A stretch of DNA of 64,000 nucleotides from Prorocentrum cordatum (GCA_963575745.1 CAUYUJ010005714.1:213501-277500); one strand, 5' to 3'; counted from the stretch's first letter, positions 21,740-33,825 are shown. The notes: a model not told the origin generated them from the letters alone. Translations and numbers: made by a program.

Positions 21740-23540
21740 TTGACGGGTAAGCCCATATTCCGACAGCAATCTCCAGGCACCAACGTCCACCCAACTCGTT
21801 TTCTGTTTTTTTGCACCCGCGGGTGGACATTCACGGCTACTCTCTGCTTAAACGGTTTGGGTGGCCAGTGCGGCACGACGACGGACGCTTTCGATTTCAG
21901 TGGGTTGACAGAACCAGTGATGAAGTCGCAAGGCTGCGGTGCAATGGGTGGATGCGCGCATAGCATGGGGCCAAGACTGAGGCGCGAAATTCGACCATTC
22001 GAGCAGGAGGCCTAGCAGGCAGCGGCGCGAACCAAGGTGGGCACCGCACCCTTCCACAGGCGTGAATGTAACATGTGCTCCATCTAATTGTTTGGTGACG
22101 GCGTTCTATCGGCAGCCACGCGGCAGCTACTTGCGGACATGGGGGGATCAAGTTAGAAAAGGTTGCGGGGGCCGATCAGCTGACTCTTCCACCCGGCGCC
22201 GTGCAATTGATCGCGAGGTGGGTCTGCTGTCGCGCACCAGATGCAACGCATCTCGGCGATCAGCACTCGCGAAATTGGGATTCGCTCGCGGAAGCTCCGA
22301 CGACCCGGACGGCTACGCGCGGAAGACAGCATGGGCAGAAGACGCCTGCAAGCTATTCCCACGACGCCCCAGCAGGCTGGACTCAGGAAGAATGGGACAG
22401 ATGGATCACGGATTAAGCGCAGACACTGGACCGTCAGGCAGGCACAGAATTCACGACTGGTCTGTCCGACGCTCTTCAGAGGCCCCCTTCAGGAACTTCC
22501 CGCGCTCGTGGTTGCGGCGCTTCGCGAGGCCTCGAGGTTCGCCGTGGGCAGCGCCCATCAGCTGCGCCAGGGTGGCCCCGCGGACATTCCTCGTCCAGAG
22601 CAGCCGGAATATTTGGAGGTCGATGGGAGTTCGAAGACGCGGGTATCCCTGAAGACGGCGACGACAGCAATGATGGCGACGGAGATGGCGCGGGCGGCGG
22701 CAAGGGCCCACGCGGCCGAGCACAGACCGGCCGCGCGGGCGCGCGACGGCTCACTTGACCAGCGGTCGGCGGGGAGATCCCAGTTCTGATCTGGCAGCAG
22801 ACGCCCGAGGATGGCAGCGACAGATCGACGGGCTTCACCAGCCGCCCCGTTCGGCTGCAAGGAGCTGACTGGATAGTGAGGACCAGACATCACCTGTCCA
22901 ATCGCGCATCCGCCGCCAATCCTTCCGATTGGGACATCCGGGATGGGTCTGCGATTCGGGTCGACGTGGGCGGGCGCGGGAGCGCGGCGCGCTGCAGCAT
23001 TCGCATCTCCGACGCAGTGGATCGACGCGTGGACCTCGACCCGCGGCGCGGCCGTTTCGCGCCGGGGCACGAACTGGAACTTTGCCGCCTCGCCCGCGAC
23101 GCAATGGGGGGCGCCCTCGAGACGCTTTCCGTCGCGTCAGAAACCGCGAGAAACCAGACAGGACTGCGGCGTTGCGCGTGGAAGGCCCCCCATCGGCCGC
23201 CGCGGCACGGGCGAATGGGGCGCAGGGAGAAATCGGAGGATCGCGGAGCTTCGCCACAGGCGCCATGGGCTCAGCCCCGAATCGGCAAGTCCAGGTGCGA
23301 TGGGAAGACGCGCCCAGACTTGACCCGGCGAAGGTCCATGGGGCCCTGTTGTGAATACACTTTTCGCAGTGGGTGCGCCATGACGTGGATATCTTTCGAG
23401 ATGCAACGACGCGTGCGTTGGCGGGTTGAACGACAGGGAACTGAAGGCCTTGCTAGATATCGCCAAATGGGATTAAAAGCCGACGCGCATATGCGCCAGG
23501 TTGCGAGGGGCATTGCGCGGGGCGGGTTCTGACATCAAGA
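21740..23540 (+). pseudogene. Region of degraded coding-like sequence
   Basis: Several unrelated frames look partly coding, e.g. VDIHGYSLLKRFGWPVRHD near 21,825 and a 218-codon frame from about 22,876 to 23,532 containing SNRASAANPSDWDIRDGSA and ISDAVDRRVDLDPRRGRF. None has a recognisable domain, and the frames do not connect. It may be debris of the same element as 20.4-21.7 kb. 23,541-24,160 shows no supported gene. Confidence 0.25.
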
Positions 23541-24164
23541 AGGCGAGTAACATTGGATGCTCGACGTCGCATGGGAAACAGAGCGCCCTGGTCGCACTCC
23601 GCTCCCGCGACTGGGACAGGCGGGCGAGCACCCCGTCCGCCTATTCTGCAGGGCGCGGCGAGCTCTCGCGGATGTGGTGGCCCACCTCGTCGGTGCGAGA
23701 GACAACCCCATCTCCGCTGGGGGGCCGCTGGGCGGCCCGGGAGGCGGCGCGCGCCGGGTGGAGGCAGCCCTTTCACGAAGCCGCCCAGAAGTCTTTGGCG
23801 GGGCCACGCGCGGACTCTGGCCAGGCAACGACGGCGGGGCGCAAGGGGGGGCCAGGCCGTCAGAAGGATGCCTCGTGAAGCCTGGGTTCCCAGGCAGCGC
23901 GCGCCACCGCGCGTCGCGCGCAACGCGAGGGTGGCCCACTTCACTGTCGCCCAGGTCCTCCGACCATGTTTGGGCCGCTCAATATTCCCCGCGGGCCAGG
24001 CCGACGGCGCTCGAGGGCGACGTCGCGTTGCAAACGGAGGCGCGAGCAACTGGGGCCGCGCCTTGCCCCCGCCCGCGCCGTGGAACACAAGAGATTTGAG
24101 GTCTGCCCTTGCCCCTAATGCGCGGCGCTGCTGGTGGGGGCGATTTCTCGCATGGCCCTGGCGC

Positions 24165-24170
24165 TCCCCC

Positions 24171-24215
<45 letters not shown>

Positions 24216-24216
24216 G

Positions 24217-24247
<31 letters not shown>

Positions 24248-24284
24248 ACGTTTTCCCCCCCCTCTCTCTCTCTTTCTCTCTCCT

Positions 24285-24328
<44 letters not shown>

Positions 24329-24379
24329 CGCATTTGTCTGTTATTTTGTTAATTTTATGTTTCTCTCTCCCTCTCTCTT

Positions 24380-24422
<43 letters not shown>

Positions 24423-24625
24423 CCTCATTCTCTCTCTCTCTCTCTCCCCCCCTCTCTCTCTCTCCTATAAATGTGTATATGTACACACGCACATATATAT
24501 ATATATATGAACATATATCAATACATATATACATACATACATACATACATACATACATACATACGTACATACATACTTTTCTATCTATGTTGTTTTCTCT
24601 CTCTCTCTCTGTTTTTTCTCTCCCT
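24165..24625. repeat. CT microsatellite with AT and CATA blocks
   Basis: (CT)n fills 24,175-24,470 with short breaks, followed by an (AT)n run near 24,496 and (CATA)n at about 24,520-24,580, then more (CT)n. A 493-codon frame starting here is low complexity. 24,630-26,270 is GC-rich without recognisable exons. Confidence 0.9.
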
Positions 24626-26277
24626 CTCTCTCGCCCTCTCTCCGCGCGCCGCTGCGTGTCCTCGTGGGCCCCCCCCTCTTTGCCTAGCAGCGGCATTGTC
24701 GCTCGCCGCTCTTTGCTCCTTCCCCCTCTCCGCGCGGCGACCGCCGGCCCCGCGCTCCTTGTTCTCGCTGCCCCCAGTTGCCTCGCGGCTCGCCCCGCGG
24801 AACTTTTGGCGGAATTTGCCGCGTCTGTTTCTCGTCGCCGCGGGCGCGGGGACCTCCAGTGCAAGGCTTGCCCGCGCGCGGGGGCAGTCTCCCCGCTGCC
24901 CCGCCGCGCCATGCCTTGCCTGCGCCGCCCATGCTCATGTCCAATATCTGGATCCTGGCGCTCCACGCAAGTGCTGCCGCGCCTTTTCCCGTCGGTCAAG
25001 CGGGCCAGGCGGCGGCCTTGCCGCTGTGCTGTCTCCGCCCCGGCACGGGGCGGGGGCCGGCTCCGCCGCGGCCCATGTTTCTTTTCGTTGCGCTCCCCAG
25101 GCCTCGACTGGGACTCGCTTGCCACTGCTTTTTCCTGAGCCATCCTGCCTTCTGTTGGTCAGCGTCTGCACTGCCATGCCGCCGCAGGCGGCGGCCCTCT
25201 GGTCGCCTGGCACGCTGCCTCTCCGGGGCGTCTCGGGGGCGCGGCGTGGCGGCGCCTTGCATCTCTCGTGGCGGCCGGGGCACTGGCGCCCTGTGCGCTC
25301 CCGGGGGTGCGCGTGGCAATTTCTGCGGACACTGCTCGTGGTCGGCGCCTTTTTCCGTCGGCTGCTGGTCCAGCGGTGGCCTTGTCGCCTTGTCGCTTGC
25401 GCTTTGGATTGGGTGCTTGGCATGGCCACGGCCTCCTGGTTTGCGCGTCTGCATTGCATCTGGGGTGCGCGGTGCGCATCGCACCTGGGGCTGCAGGTCG
25501 CGTCTCGCTGGCTTCAGCTGCATTTCAGCTCGATCGCCAGCGGTCAGTTGGTGTGGCCTTGTGGCGGGTTCGTCGTCTTTTTCTCTCCACTAGATTGCCT
25601 CTGGTCGGAGTTGTGCGACCTTGGGGTGACCCGTGCAGGTGCTATATCGCCCAGGCGGTTGCTCTTTCGTCGATCCGTCACCCACCCATGGTTGCCGCGG
25701 CCTTGGCTGCGGAGGGGTTGCCCTTCAACGGTGGCGCCCGCATTGCACGCTGGCCGCGCGCGCGCCTGTCCAACGCCCATGGATTTGCCTGCGCCGTCCA
25801 CCACCCACGTGCGCCATCGCATGAAGCGGTTGCCGTCGCGGTCGCCCGCGTTCAGCTTTACTTGTTGTCCTGGTTTGTTTGCCTCGGACGTGTGCGTCGC
25901 CTCGCGGTGCCTGCACTTGCGCGGCGTTCTGTCGTGTCTGTTGCATGTCTGACGGCTTCGCTTGTTTCGCTGGTGCGCGTTTCGCGTCGCCGCCCCGCTG
26001 GCTGGTTTGGCAGCCCTACAATCGTTTTTCCGTGGCTCTTGCTAATTAGCACCAGGCTGCTGCCCGCGCTTCAACTCCCGGCGTCGAGCTACGCTCCGCG
26101 GGATGATTGGCCGCTGCATTTTGGCTTTGCAGTGCCTCGTTTGTTCCACCACCATTAATATGCATGGACATGGCTGGATTATATAATCACGGCGCGTTCG
26201 ACGAAGTTCGTTCGCAATTGGCACCTACATTTGCCGACCGCACCTGAGGTTCTTTTGCGCCGCCGGCTTCAAAACAA

Positions 26278-26350
26278 ATGTGTGTGCGCGTGTGTGTGTG
26301 TGTGTGTATGTGTATGTGTGTTTGTGTGTGCGTGTGTGTGTGTGTGTGCG
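26278..26350. repeat. GT dinucleotide repeat
   Basis: (TG)n with single-base changes. 26,351-27,085 shows no supported gene. Confidence 0.85.
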
Positions 26351-27089
26351 ACCGCCGCAAGTTGGCAACGCGACGAAGTAGACGCAGCCACACGGTGGTC
26401 TGCCCATTGGGGGTAGCGGCGAGGGAGCCCCCCCTTGCTCACGGCTGGGCGGCGGTAGACGTACACGTCCGCCGCGGGCTCGCTTTGGGCGCTTGCGCGC
26501 CAGTTGCGGCGGACTTTTGACATGTGCGTCGAGTGCGTTATTGTCGATTTGCGTCTGGTAATCGATGGTCTATCGCCGTTGTAGCGTTGATTAGCGTCGA
26601 TCTAGCGGCTGCTAGCGTCGATTCGCAAGAGCCAGCAAAATGGTACGGGAGGCCCCCATGAGTTGTCGCAGAACGTGCGTCTGTCACAATGCTGTTAAGG
26701 GCGTTGCACTTCATCATTCTCTCCCACCGTGCCTACCCATCAGGGCTGCCATGCTTCGGTGTTGCCGCTACCGCCGCGGTCCTCGAAGGACTCGTCATCG
26801 CCGGCGTGGTCATGAGTATCGTCATGGTTTTGATGATGCATGTGCTGATGATTCGGGCCATGTTAGCAGTCATGTGCAGTGCATGCCGAATCCATCACCA
26901 ACGCCGCGACTGCACGGTGGACGTTTCGGCTCCGCAGGAGGGGCAGACAAACTCTTTTGCCCTCCGCGCTTCATCCACGACGTTTTCACGACGCTTGTTC
27001 GAGAACGAAGGCCCGGGGCAGCAAACTCGTGTGTTGCCGAATGTGTCCTTGGCTCAACCCAGACCTCCGGCGCATTGAACAACTGAATG

Positions 27090-27260
27090 TGGAAGTTTTT
27101 CGCCGTTTTCGGTCTCCGTGGGCCCTCGCCAGGTCCTGGGGCCGTCAAGCATCGTTTCAGGATGAAAGCCCGCTTTGGGGAGAGGGTCGGCACTTTCGTG
27201 GGCGTCGTATTGAAAAAACAGTTTTGGGAAGGTGTCCGCAGGATTTCCCTGGAGGCCCCC
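27090..27260. repeat. Dispersed repeat, CGCCGTTTTCGGTCTCC family
   Basis: Resembles 62,787-62,900: CGTTTTCGG(T/C)CTCCG, GGCCCTCGCCAGG, CGTCAA then CGGGATGAAA-like sequence. Confidence 0.6.
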
Positions 27261-27299
27261 AAGGCCCCCAGAGCAAGCGTCCTGGGGCCAAGAGGGCCC

Positions 27300-27540
27300 C
27301 GTAGGCTCCTCGTCCTCCTCTTCATTTTCCTTCTTCTCCTCCTCCTCCTTTTCCTCCTGATTTTCCTCCTTGCCCTCTTCTTCCTCCTCCTCCTCCTTCT
27401 GACTCTCCTCCTCCTTCCCCTGCTCCTCCTCCTCCTCCTCCTCCTCCTCCTCCTCCTCCTCCTCCTCCTCTTCGTCCTTTTCCTCCTCCTCCTCCTCTTC
27501 GTCCTTGTCATCCTCCTCATCCTCGTCCTCCTCACTCAAA
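27300..27540. repeat. CCT/CTC microsatellite
   Basis: Interrupted CTC triplets, perfect near 27,420-27,470. Confidence 0.85.
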
Positions 27541-27669
27541 TCGGATGCTCTGCCGCCGTTTGGCTTCAGCGCTGGCGCTTAGAAACAGCATATTGATGAG
27601 TGAAAAGCCCGGTGTCACGGTGGGGGGCTCAAGGGTCGCTCAAGCAATGCCATCGCATGCCTAGGGTTT

Positions 27670-28134
27670 TTGCCGATGGATCTTTTATTCGGACCGACGC
27701 AGGAAGAGGTTGTGGACGAGCTCAGGAGACAGATGGGCACTTTGCATGCTTCTCTGATGGCAGAAGTGGGCGAGTCGGGGCTTGATGCACGCTTTGCGGA
27801 GCTCCTGCGAATCGCAGTGCAACGCCGTCTCGAACCTCTCCAGCAGCGCATTGAGCATCAAGTCGCTGAACGCCTGGCGCCACTTCACGGCGACTGGAGC
27901 AAGTACAGCGCACCATCACCAACAATTCAGCAAACACAAACCACGGGTCGACTGATCATGTCTGGAAAAACGCACACCATTCCAGCCCTTCTTCGCACAA
28001 CGTGGGGCTATTTTCGGATAGCGGCGAAGACGGGAGATAGAGAGGCCGGAATTCACTGCATGAACACACTCGTTTCACATTTGTTCCTTGGAACGCAAAA
28101 AGAGGCCCAGGACCAGGATCAAACACACGGTTAA
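27670..28134 (+). CDS. Hypothetical 154-aa protein
   Basis: An ATG-initiated frame with balanced composition: MPMDLLFGPTQEEVVDELRR, GLDARFAELLRIAVQRR, LEPLQQRIEHQVAERLAP, ending EAQDQDQTHG and a TAA. The first 80 residues have a heptad-like pattern suggestive of a helical or coiled-coil segment; no domain is recognised. An inner ATG at 27,676 is an alternative start. No splice sites are needed to keep it open, but nothing in the flanks shows promoter or trans-splice signals. It could be a true small gene, a single exon, or transposon debris. 28,135-28,700 shows nothing further. Confidence 0.4.
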   Translation: MPMDLLFGPTQEEVVDELRRQMGTLHASLMAEVGESGLDARFAELLRIAVQRRLEPLQQRIEHQVAERLAPLHGDWSKYSAPSPTIQQTQTTGRLIMSGKTHTIPALLRTTWGYFRIAAKTGDREAGIHCMNTLVSHLFLGTQKEAQDQDQTHG

Positions 28135-28714
28135 GGAGTTGTCAGCACGCGACCGCGTCTCGCTTCCAGCAGCGGGGCGCGGCCAGGCGAGACCGCCTGC
28201 TTGTGAGGCGTGGGGCGGCGCATGCTGCAGCTCTGGCGTTATTGCGCTCCTCGTTCCCGTCCGTGTACCCGCCGGCAGGCAAGTCTGAGCAGCCTGAGGG
28301 ACGGGCCAACCGCCCTGTGAGCACTGATGGCTGACTCTGCGCCGCTGAGAGGGCGTCGGCTCTTCTGTCCTGCTCGGGGAGGCTGGTTTTGCCGTCTCTT
28401 GATTAGTTTAGTGCTGCCCTGCTGGCGCCGCTTTAGGTCCTGCCGCACATCCTCTGATGCTGTAGCGTTCCTGTCGCTGGTTGTCTGCAGTGGCAGTCGT
28501 TGGCAACTTAACTCTCATCAGTACTCTGGTACTCTTGCACTCCCATTTGATTTGTTGGACTGGCTTCCTTGAGATCCCTATTGGGCTCGGTGGTCTGTTC
28601 AACTTCGTGTTGGCCGGTCGCTGGTTGAGGTCCTTTCGCGGCTCGCCGCCTCCTCTTCCGTCTCGAGTTCGAGTTGGCGTGGTCGTTTTCGGCTATATTC
28701 TGCGGCCCCCTCTC

Positions 28715-28860
28715 GCCTTTCTCCTCCTCCTTCTCCTCCTTCTCCTCCTCCTCCTCCTCCTCCTCCTCCTCCTCATCCTCCTTCTCCTCCCCCTCCTCCT
28801 CCTCCTCCTCCTCCTTCTCCTCCTCCTCCTCCTCCTCCTCCTCCTCCTCCTCCTCTATCT
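28715..28860. repeat. CTC microsatellite
   Basis: Interrupted CTC triplets followed by TATCTTGCCCC. 28,861-29,160 has no supported gene. Confidence 0.85.
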
Positions 28861-29159
28861 TGCCCCTTTTGGCCTTTTGCTTTTTCACGAAGTGCCGTGC
28901 TTGCACTGTTACGCAGAGCCATTTTAGCCAGGGCCTCGGAGTGGTTCCGGGGGGTTCCCGCATACCGCGCTCGTGTGCTTCAGTGCGCGCGCGGGTGGTC
29001 CATTCGCGTGTTTTTCTCTGGGAGTCTGTCGCCCTTCCTGTTCCTTCGCCTCCTCCCTCTTCTTGTTCTCCTTGGCAGTTGCGTCGCATGGTGGAGTCCC
29101 CTCTATCAGTGGGAAAGCTTGCATTTTCATCATCCCTGCGTGTGCCTGGAGGAAGAAGA

Positions 29160-29515
29160 ATAATCAAAAAGAAAACAAACATCGAATGTGCGCGGCGCTA
29201 AGGCGAGAGCCACATTTTGAAAACGGCCCGCCCTCAATTCGTGAAACCGTTGCAACTGGTTGGTTGTGAAACGAGCATACGCGGCGCTACGGCAAGAACC
29301 ACATTTTGAAAACTGCCTGCCCACCATCTGTGAAACCCGTGTACATGTTTAATACGAATGTGCGCGGCGCTATGGCCATATCCATGTTCTCAAAATGGCC
29401 CGCCTTCCATATGTGAGACTTTTGCTTATGTTTGAAACGAACGTGCGCGGCGCGAACGCGAGAGCCACTTTTCGAAAACCACCCGCCCCCCATCCGTGAA
29501 GCGGTTGCCAAACTT
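29160..29515. repeat. About 90-bp diverged tandem array
   Basis: Four copies share TGTGCGCGGCGCTA, GGCGAGAGCCACATTTTGAA, CCCGCCC and a CATCxGTGAAAC-type tail. A fifth copy lies at 36,145-36,210. The shared tract continues into the fragment at 29,515-29,640. Confidence 0.75.
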
Positions 29516-29640
29516 CAAGCTTCAGGATCATAACATGCCAGGAGGTTTCGGGCGAAACGACCGGCCAGCCCTTGAGATCGGCCTCGGCGTGCGACAGGGA
29601 AGAGTTATCCATAAGGACAAGGAATGGAGGAGGAGGACTA
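29515..29640 (+). pseudogene. Possible LINE reverse-transcriptase fragment, copy 1
   Basis: Closely related to 36,210-36,345. The + frame contains GLGVRQGRV, resembling the GVRQGxxxSP motif of non-LTR reverse transcriptases. It is cut off by a GGA microsatellite. Too short for a firm call. Confidence 0.3.
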
Positions 29641-29935
29641 GGAGGAGGAGGAGGAGGAATAAGAAGAAATAGAAGAGGCTTAGGAGGAGGAAGGAGGAGG
29701 AGGAGGAGGAGGAGGGGGAGGAGGCCGAGGCGGAAGCGGACCAGGAAAATGAGGAGGAGGAGGACGGAGGAGAACGGAGGAGGAGGAGGAGGAGGAGGAG
29801 GAGCAGGAGGAGGTGGAGGAGGGGAATGAGGAGGAGGAGGAGGAGAAGGAGGAGGAGGAGGTGGAGGATGTGGAGGAGGAGGAGGAGGAGAAGGAGAAGG
29901 AGGAGGGGGATGAGGAGGAGCAGGAGGAGAGGTTG
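29620..29935. repeat. GGA microsatellite
   Basis: Interrupted GGA/GAG triplets. The long Pro/Ser/Leu frames on the - strand are artefacts. 29,936-30,950 is GC-rich; a long - strand frame crosses it but shows no firm domain. Confidence 0.85.
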
Positions 29936-30959
29936 GGATGGCTGGAGGGACTTGTTTTGACATCCGCGGCCACAGACCCCACTTAGATGGGGCAGGCAGA
30001 GAATGGTTCGTCTGAGGCTCCGTCCTTCTTCGGCTAGAGCCCTTCGCCGAGCCGTCTCCAGTTCTCGCACTTGCGCGGGTGAGCGAGCGGCCTGCACGGC
30101 GCGGGCAGGTCAGCGCGCGCTCGCCTGAGGTGAGGGCCCTGCATCGCCGACGGATGCACACGAACGGCTCGTCGCTACGGTCCGGCACAACGCAGCCGTG
30201 TCCAGGGTCCAGCAGGGCTCGCGGGCGGAGTCTCGGATGCTCGATGCACTCCCTTCTCGGCCCCGTTGCCGACGAGCGGGGACGCCGCCGACACGGCGGG
30301 CAGCACCAGGCCGTGCGAGGCGGCCTGCCAGCCAGCGCCCGCTCGCGGGGCGTCGGCGGCGGGCCCGCCCAGGTCCAAATGGGCAGCAGCTCCCTCGGCT
30401 GCCCCCGAGGCCGCCCCGATGGGCAAGGCGGCACTCTGCAGCAGCAGTCCCGCACGCAGGCGCTGGCAAGAGAGGATCGCTCTGGCCTGGGAACGGCCGG
30501 ACCCGACACGTCGAGCCGCTTGGATTCACAGTGCGCTGCCGAGCAGGCTGGAGCCCCGAGCTCGGCTCTTTGGGCCGTCCGAGGCTGACTGAACGAGAGG
30601 AGGCCGCGCAGCAGACCGCGCAACGAGCCATCGGCAGAGAGCCTCGCGGTCCCCCGGGCCGCCCTCCACAGATCTTTGACGGGCGATCTCCTACACGAGG
30701 CATCCAGGAGAACGCCCCCCACCAAGACACGCTCCGAGTCCGAGTGCACGGCGAAGCCATCAGGTATACCATGCCGAGAGGCCGACGCCTCGGGATAATA
30801 CACTCTGAAAACTTGAGCAGGGGAAGCCCCGTCCTGTCCGAGGGGTCTGGGCCACCAGTCGCCAGGATGAGGGCACAGGCCAGTCCCGAGCTGCAGCATT
30901 TCCAACATCTGTCAAGTCGCCTTGCCTGGCATACTCCAGCACCTTTCTCGGGCACGTCT

Positions 30960-31160
30960 GCTTTCTCTCCGACTCAGGAGCACAACTCCTCCAACGTCTG
31001 TGATGCGCGGTTTCTCCTGATTGCCCACAACGCGGGCATAAGTCTTCTACTTGGTAACCCGCGGCGACAGCACGAGACAACGACCAGACACCTCGACAAG
31101 CCGCAGTGCGGTGCAACCCTTGTCCAGGGCCGAGAACTTCTTGGACGCCAAACCCTCCAG
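30960..31160 (-). pseudogene. Possible LINE-like zinc-finger fragment
   Basis: On the - strand the frame reads AAGYQVEDLCPRCGQSGETA then HHRRWRSCAPESE. The CPxCG...HxxWxC layout resembles the zinc-binding segment between the RT and RNase H regions of dinoflagellate non-LTR elements. No clear RT motif remains upstream. Identity is inferred. Confidence 0.35.
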
Positions 31161-31646
31161 AACGCTCCCTCTCCAGCAACATAGAAGCATAATCCCGAAC
31201 AGCTGTTTTGGTGAGAGCGGGGGAGGTAAGAACGAGTAGGGCACCACTAAATCATCCATAACACCAGAGGTATTGTCCATAACCTGGCCCAGCAACGAAA
31301 GACGCATGGCTCCAATGATGGATCTCCAGCTCGGGCACGGGCTCGCAAAAACCTTGTCCCAAAATCCCGAAGAAGAGCCCAGGGAAAAGCAGAAGGGCTG
31401 GCCGAGGTGTGCCTACGCTACCCAGGAGGAGGAGAAGGAGGAGAAGGAGGAGGTGGAACAGGAAAAATAACAATAAAAGTAATTCTTCACGCTTCGCGTA
31501 TCCCCACCAGCCCATCGCAAAACAGCAACTCTTGCGAAGCATGCCGACAGTCGTGTTTTTCAGGCGTAGTAGTAGTACTGGTAGTAGTAGTGGCCGTAGC
31601 ACCATGCGTAGAAGTAGTAATAGTAGAGGTAGAAGTAGTAGTAGTG

Positions 31647-32040
31647 TGAGTCGTTCGGGGCCCGCGTCGTGGTGTGAGTCGTTCGGGCTCCTCGTGGTGT
31701 GAGTCGTTCGGGCGCCTCGTCCTGGTGTGAGTCGTTCGGGCCCCTCCTTGTGGTGTGAGTCGTTCGGGCTCTTCGTGGTGTGAGTCGTTCGGGCCCCTCG
31801 TCCTGGTGTGAGTCGTTCGGGCTCCTCGTGGGGCCTCTTGGGGGCCTCTTGGAGCCTCTTGGGGCCTCTTGGGGGCCTCTTGGGGGCCTCTTGGGGGCCT
31901 CTTGGGGCCTCTTGGGGCCTCTTGGGGCCTCTTTGGGGCTCTTGGGGCCTCTTGGGGGCCTCTGGGGGGCCTCTTGGAGGCCTCTTGGGAGCCTCCTGGG
32001 GGCCTCTTGGGGCCATCTTGGGGCCTCTTGCGACCTCCTC
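31647..32040. repeat. GTGTGAGTCGTTCGGG and GGCCTCTTGG arrays
   Basis: 31,647-31,830 holds six to seven units of about 28-33 bases built on GTGTGAGTCGTTCGGGC with CTCGTGG or CTCGTCCTG. It passes directly into a tight array of GGCCTCTTGG(G)n, period 10-12, to 32,040. 31,161-31,646 shows no supported gene. Confidence 0.85.
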
Positions 32041-32044
32041 AGAA

Positions 32045-32195
32045 GCGCAAATGAGAGCTGCCCCTTGAGAAGGACAAAATGAGCCCAAAACCTGCGTAAA
32101 ATCAATGATTTTGCTATGAAGGACGATGAGCGCTGCCCCCTCAGAAGCCCAAAATAGGCCCAAAACCCTAGTACAATCAATGTTTTTGGCTTCAC
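32045..32195. repeat. Duplicated about 75-bp segment
   Basis: Two diverged copies share GAG(A/C)GCTGCCCC, AGAAG, CAAAAT, GCCCAAAACC and a TACAATCAATGTTTTTG-like end. Confidence 0.6.
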
Positions 32196-32518
32196 AGAAG
32201 AGGAGAGGGTTTTTTCTCAGCCCCCCCGTCGGGGCCAGAATCCTCGTGAGGGTCGTCGTTTTTTAGCCCTCCCAGGAGTCGAAAAAGACCCCTCTGACCA
32301 CCCGCCGGACTCCCTCTCCAGGCCCAGGGGGAGGGGGTAGGGGGAGGGGTAATCCCCTCCCCGAAGGGCAAGAAGGGGGGTTGAGGACAGAGCGGGCTCT
32401 CTAAACCACTCACGCCCAAAGGGCTGGTGGGATTAGAATGAGAAGGCGGAGGAGGAGGAGGCGGGGGCGGAGGAGGAGGAGAAGGAGGACCAGGAGGACG
32501 AGCAGGCTATCGGCGAGC

Positions 32519-32608
32519 ATGGCGCCTCCGCCAGCGGCACCCATGAGGCGGGCCGTGGTCGCCTCCCTCCTGCTGGCGGGCCTCTTCGGCCGCGCGCTGA
32601 CATCAGAG
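32519..32608 (+). CDS. Candidate first exon with signal peptide
   Basis: An ATG opens MAPPPAAPMRRAVVASLLLA and continues GLFGRALTSEDF, a good signal-peptide shape: basic n-region, about 11-residue hydrophobic core, small residues before a likely cut after RALTS or similar. A GA dinucleotide after TTTCC could be the donor. The following sequence is CGC/GGA microsatellite. No downstream exon was recognised, so the protein is unknown. Confidence 0.35.
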
Positions 32609-32669
32609 GATTTCCGATGCCGCCGTCGCCGTCGTTGCCGCCGCCGCCGACGTCGGCGGCGTCGTCGTT

Positions 32670-32735
32670 GGAGGAGGAGGAGGAGGAGGAGGAGGAGGAG
32701 GAGGAGGAGGAGGAGGGGTAGGGGGGGAGGGGGGA
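32670..32735. repeat. GGA microsatellite
   Basis: Perfect GGA triplets; a related GGA-rich block is at 32,440-32,500. Confidence 0.8.
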
Positions 32736-32944
32736 GGGGGCAAGCTAGGTGCGCTCGCGTCATATCTGACATCCTACCCCTCGCTCCCATCCCTTACGAT
32801 GGCGCAGATCCCCTCTCTACTCGCACAGTCGGATTTCGAGCAGGGCAATGATCCCGAAAGGGTACGCGATGCATTGTAGAGCACGGCATGGCATGGCGTA
32901 GAAGAGCACCGCGAAGCGTAGTATCAACCTAGCATTGCATTGCA

Positions 32945-33330
32945 TGCCGTGGCATGGCACGGGAAATGACGCCAGCGCTGCAGCGGGAGCACGAGTCGAA
33001 ACGAGCGGAAGCGCGGAAATGAGGCCAGCGCTGCAGCGGGAGCACGATTCGGAACGAGCGGAAGCACGCCGGAATCGGCCCGGGAGGCTTCCTGGGCGCC
33101 AGAAGCAGAAATTCAGCATTTTCAAAAGAAGAATGTGTATTGGAATGGCCTTTTTTCGGTGCCGCCTCGGAACTCGATTTTCCGGCGCCGGCCGGAACCG
33201 GCTCCGGACCCGCGGCTGGAGCGCCGGCCTGGGCGCCGGCTCGGGCGTCCGGCCCGGGCGCCGGCGGAAATGATGCCAGCGCTGCAGCGGGAGCACGATT
33301 CGGAACGAGCGGGGCCCGAAAATGAGGCCG
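32945..33330. repeat. 54-bp repeats and inverted copy of the 180-bp unit
   Basis: Three copies of GGAAATGA(C/G)GCCAGCGCTGCAG followed by CGGGAGCACGA lie at about 32,964, 33,017 and 33,267. Between the second and third, 33,065-33,245 is an inverted copy of the 11.4-12.3 kb unit (AGCAGAAATTCAGCATTTTC, GAATGTGTATTGGAATGGCC, TCGGAACTCGATTTTCC). Confidence 0.75.
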
Positions 33331-33670
33331 GCGCCTCAGCGAGCATTTTGGGAAAAAATGCAAGCGAAAACCTACTTCTGGGGAAACCTGTGTGTAAAAA
33401 GACAGTACGCGGGGGGGGGGGTCGGATATTCCCAAGCCGTCATCAGGGGAAGACGGAGAGTAGGATTCATATTGAGTAATTGTAGAGGGACGGGGAGGTG
33501 AAGAGAGAAGGGGAGGGGGAGGGGGAAGAGGGAAGGAGCCAACTCCAGCGCGCCTACAGGAGACCGCGTCTGATACCGCACACCACGGCCACGGGACCTG
33601 CTCGGCATAGGCGCCAGCGCGCCATGCGCACTCGTGCAAGAATGTTTTTCTCTCGGAGGTTGATAGAACT

Positions 33671-33825
33671 CCTACCCTGACACGTCGATTCAGGAATTGG
33701 CCGTTGTCGGTTCGCGAGAGGGCGTCGCGGCCGTCATTTTGGCGGGTCCGGGCCCGTCGGTCTAGGTCCCAGGTCGTTTTCACTAAAGGGAGGTTTACTA
33801 AAGGGAGGTTTGTCCACCGCCGTTT
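33671..33825. repeat. Dispersed 155-bp repeat, copy at 33.7 kb
   Basis: Nearly the same as 39,073-39,232: GAATTGGCCG, CGGTTCGCGAGAGGGCGTCG, CCCGTCGGTCT and ACTAAAGGGAGGTTTGTCCA. Confidence 0.8.

Noticed and set aside
24471-25952. 493-codon + strand frame
   Set aside because: It begins in dinucleotide repeats, has biased Cys/Trp/Arg/Leu composition and no domain, and GC-rich DNA favours such frames.
29370-30908. 512-codon - strand frame
   Set aside because: It crosses the GGA microsatellite and a diverged tandem array; only the short CPRCG segment further upstream has any family resemblance.
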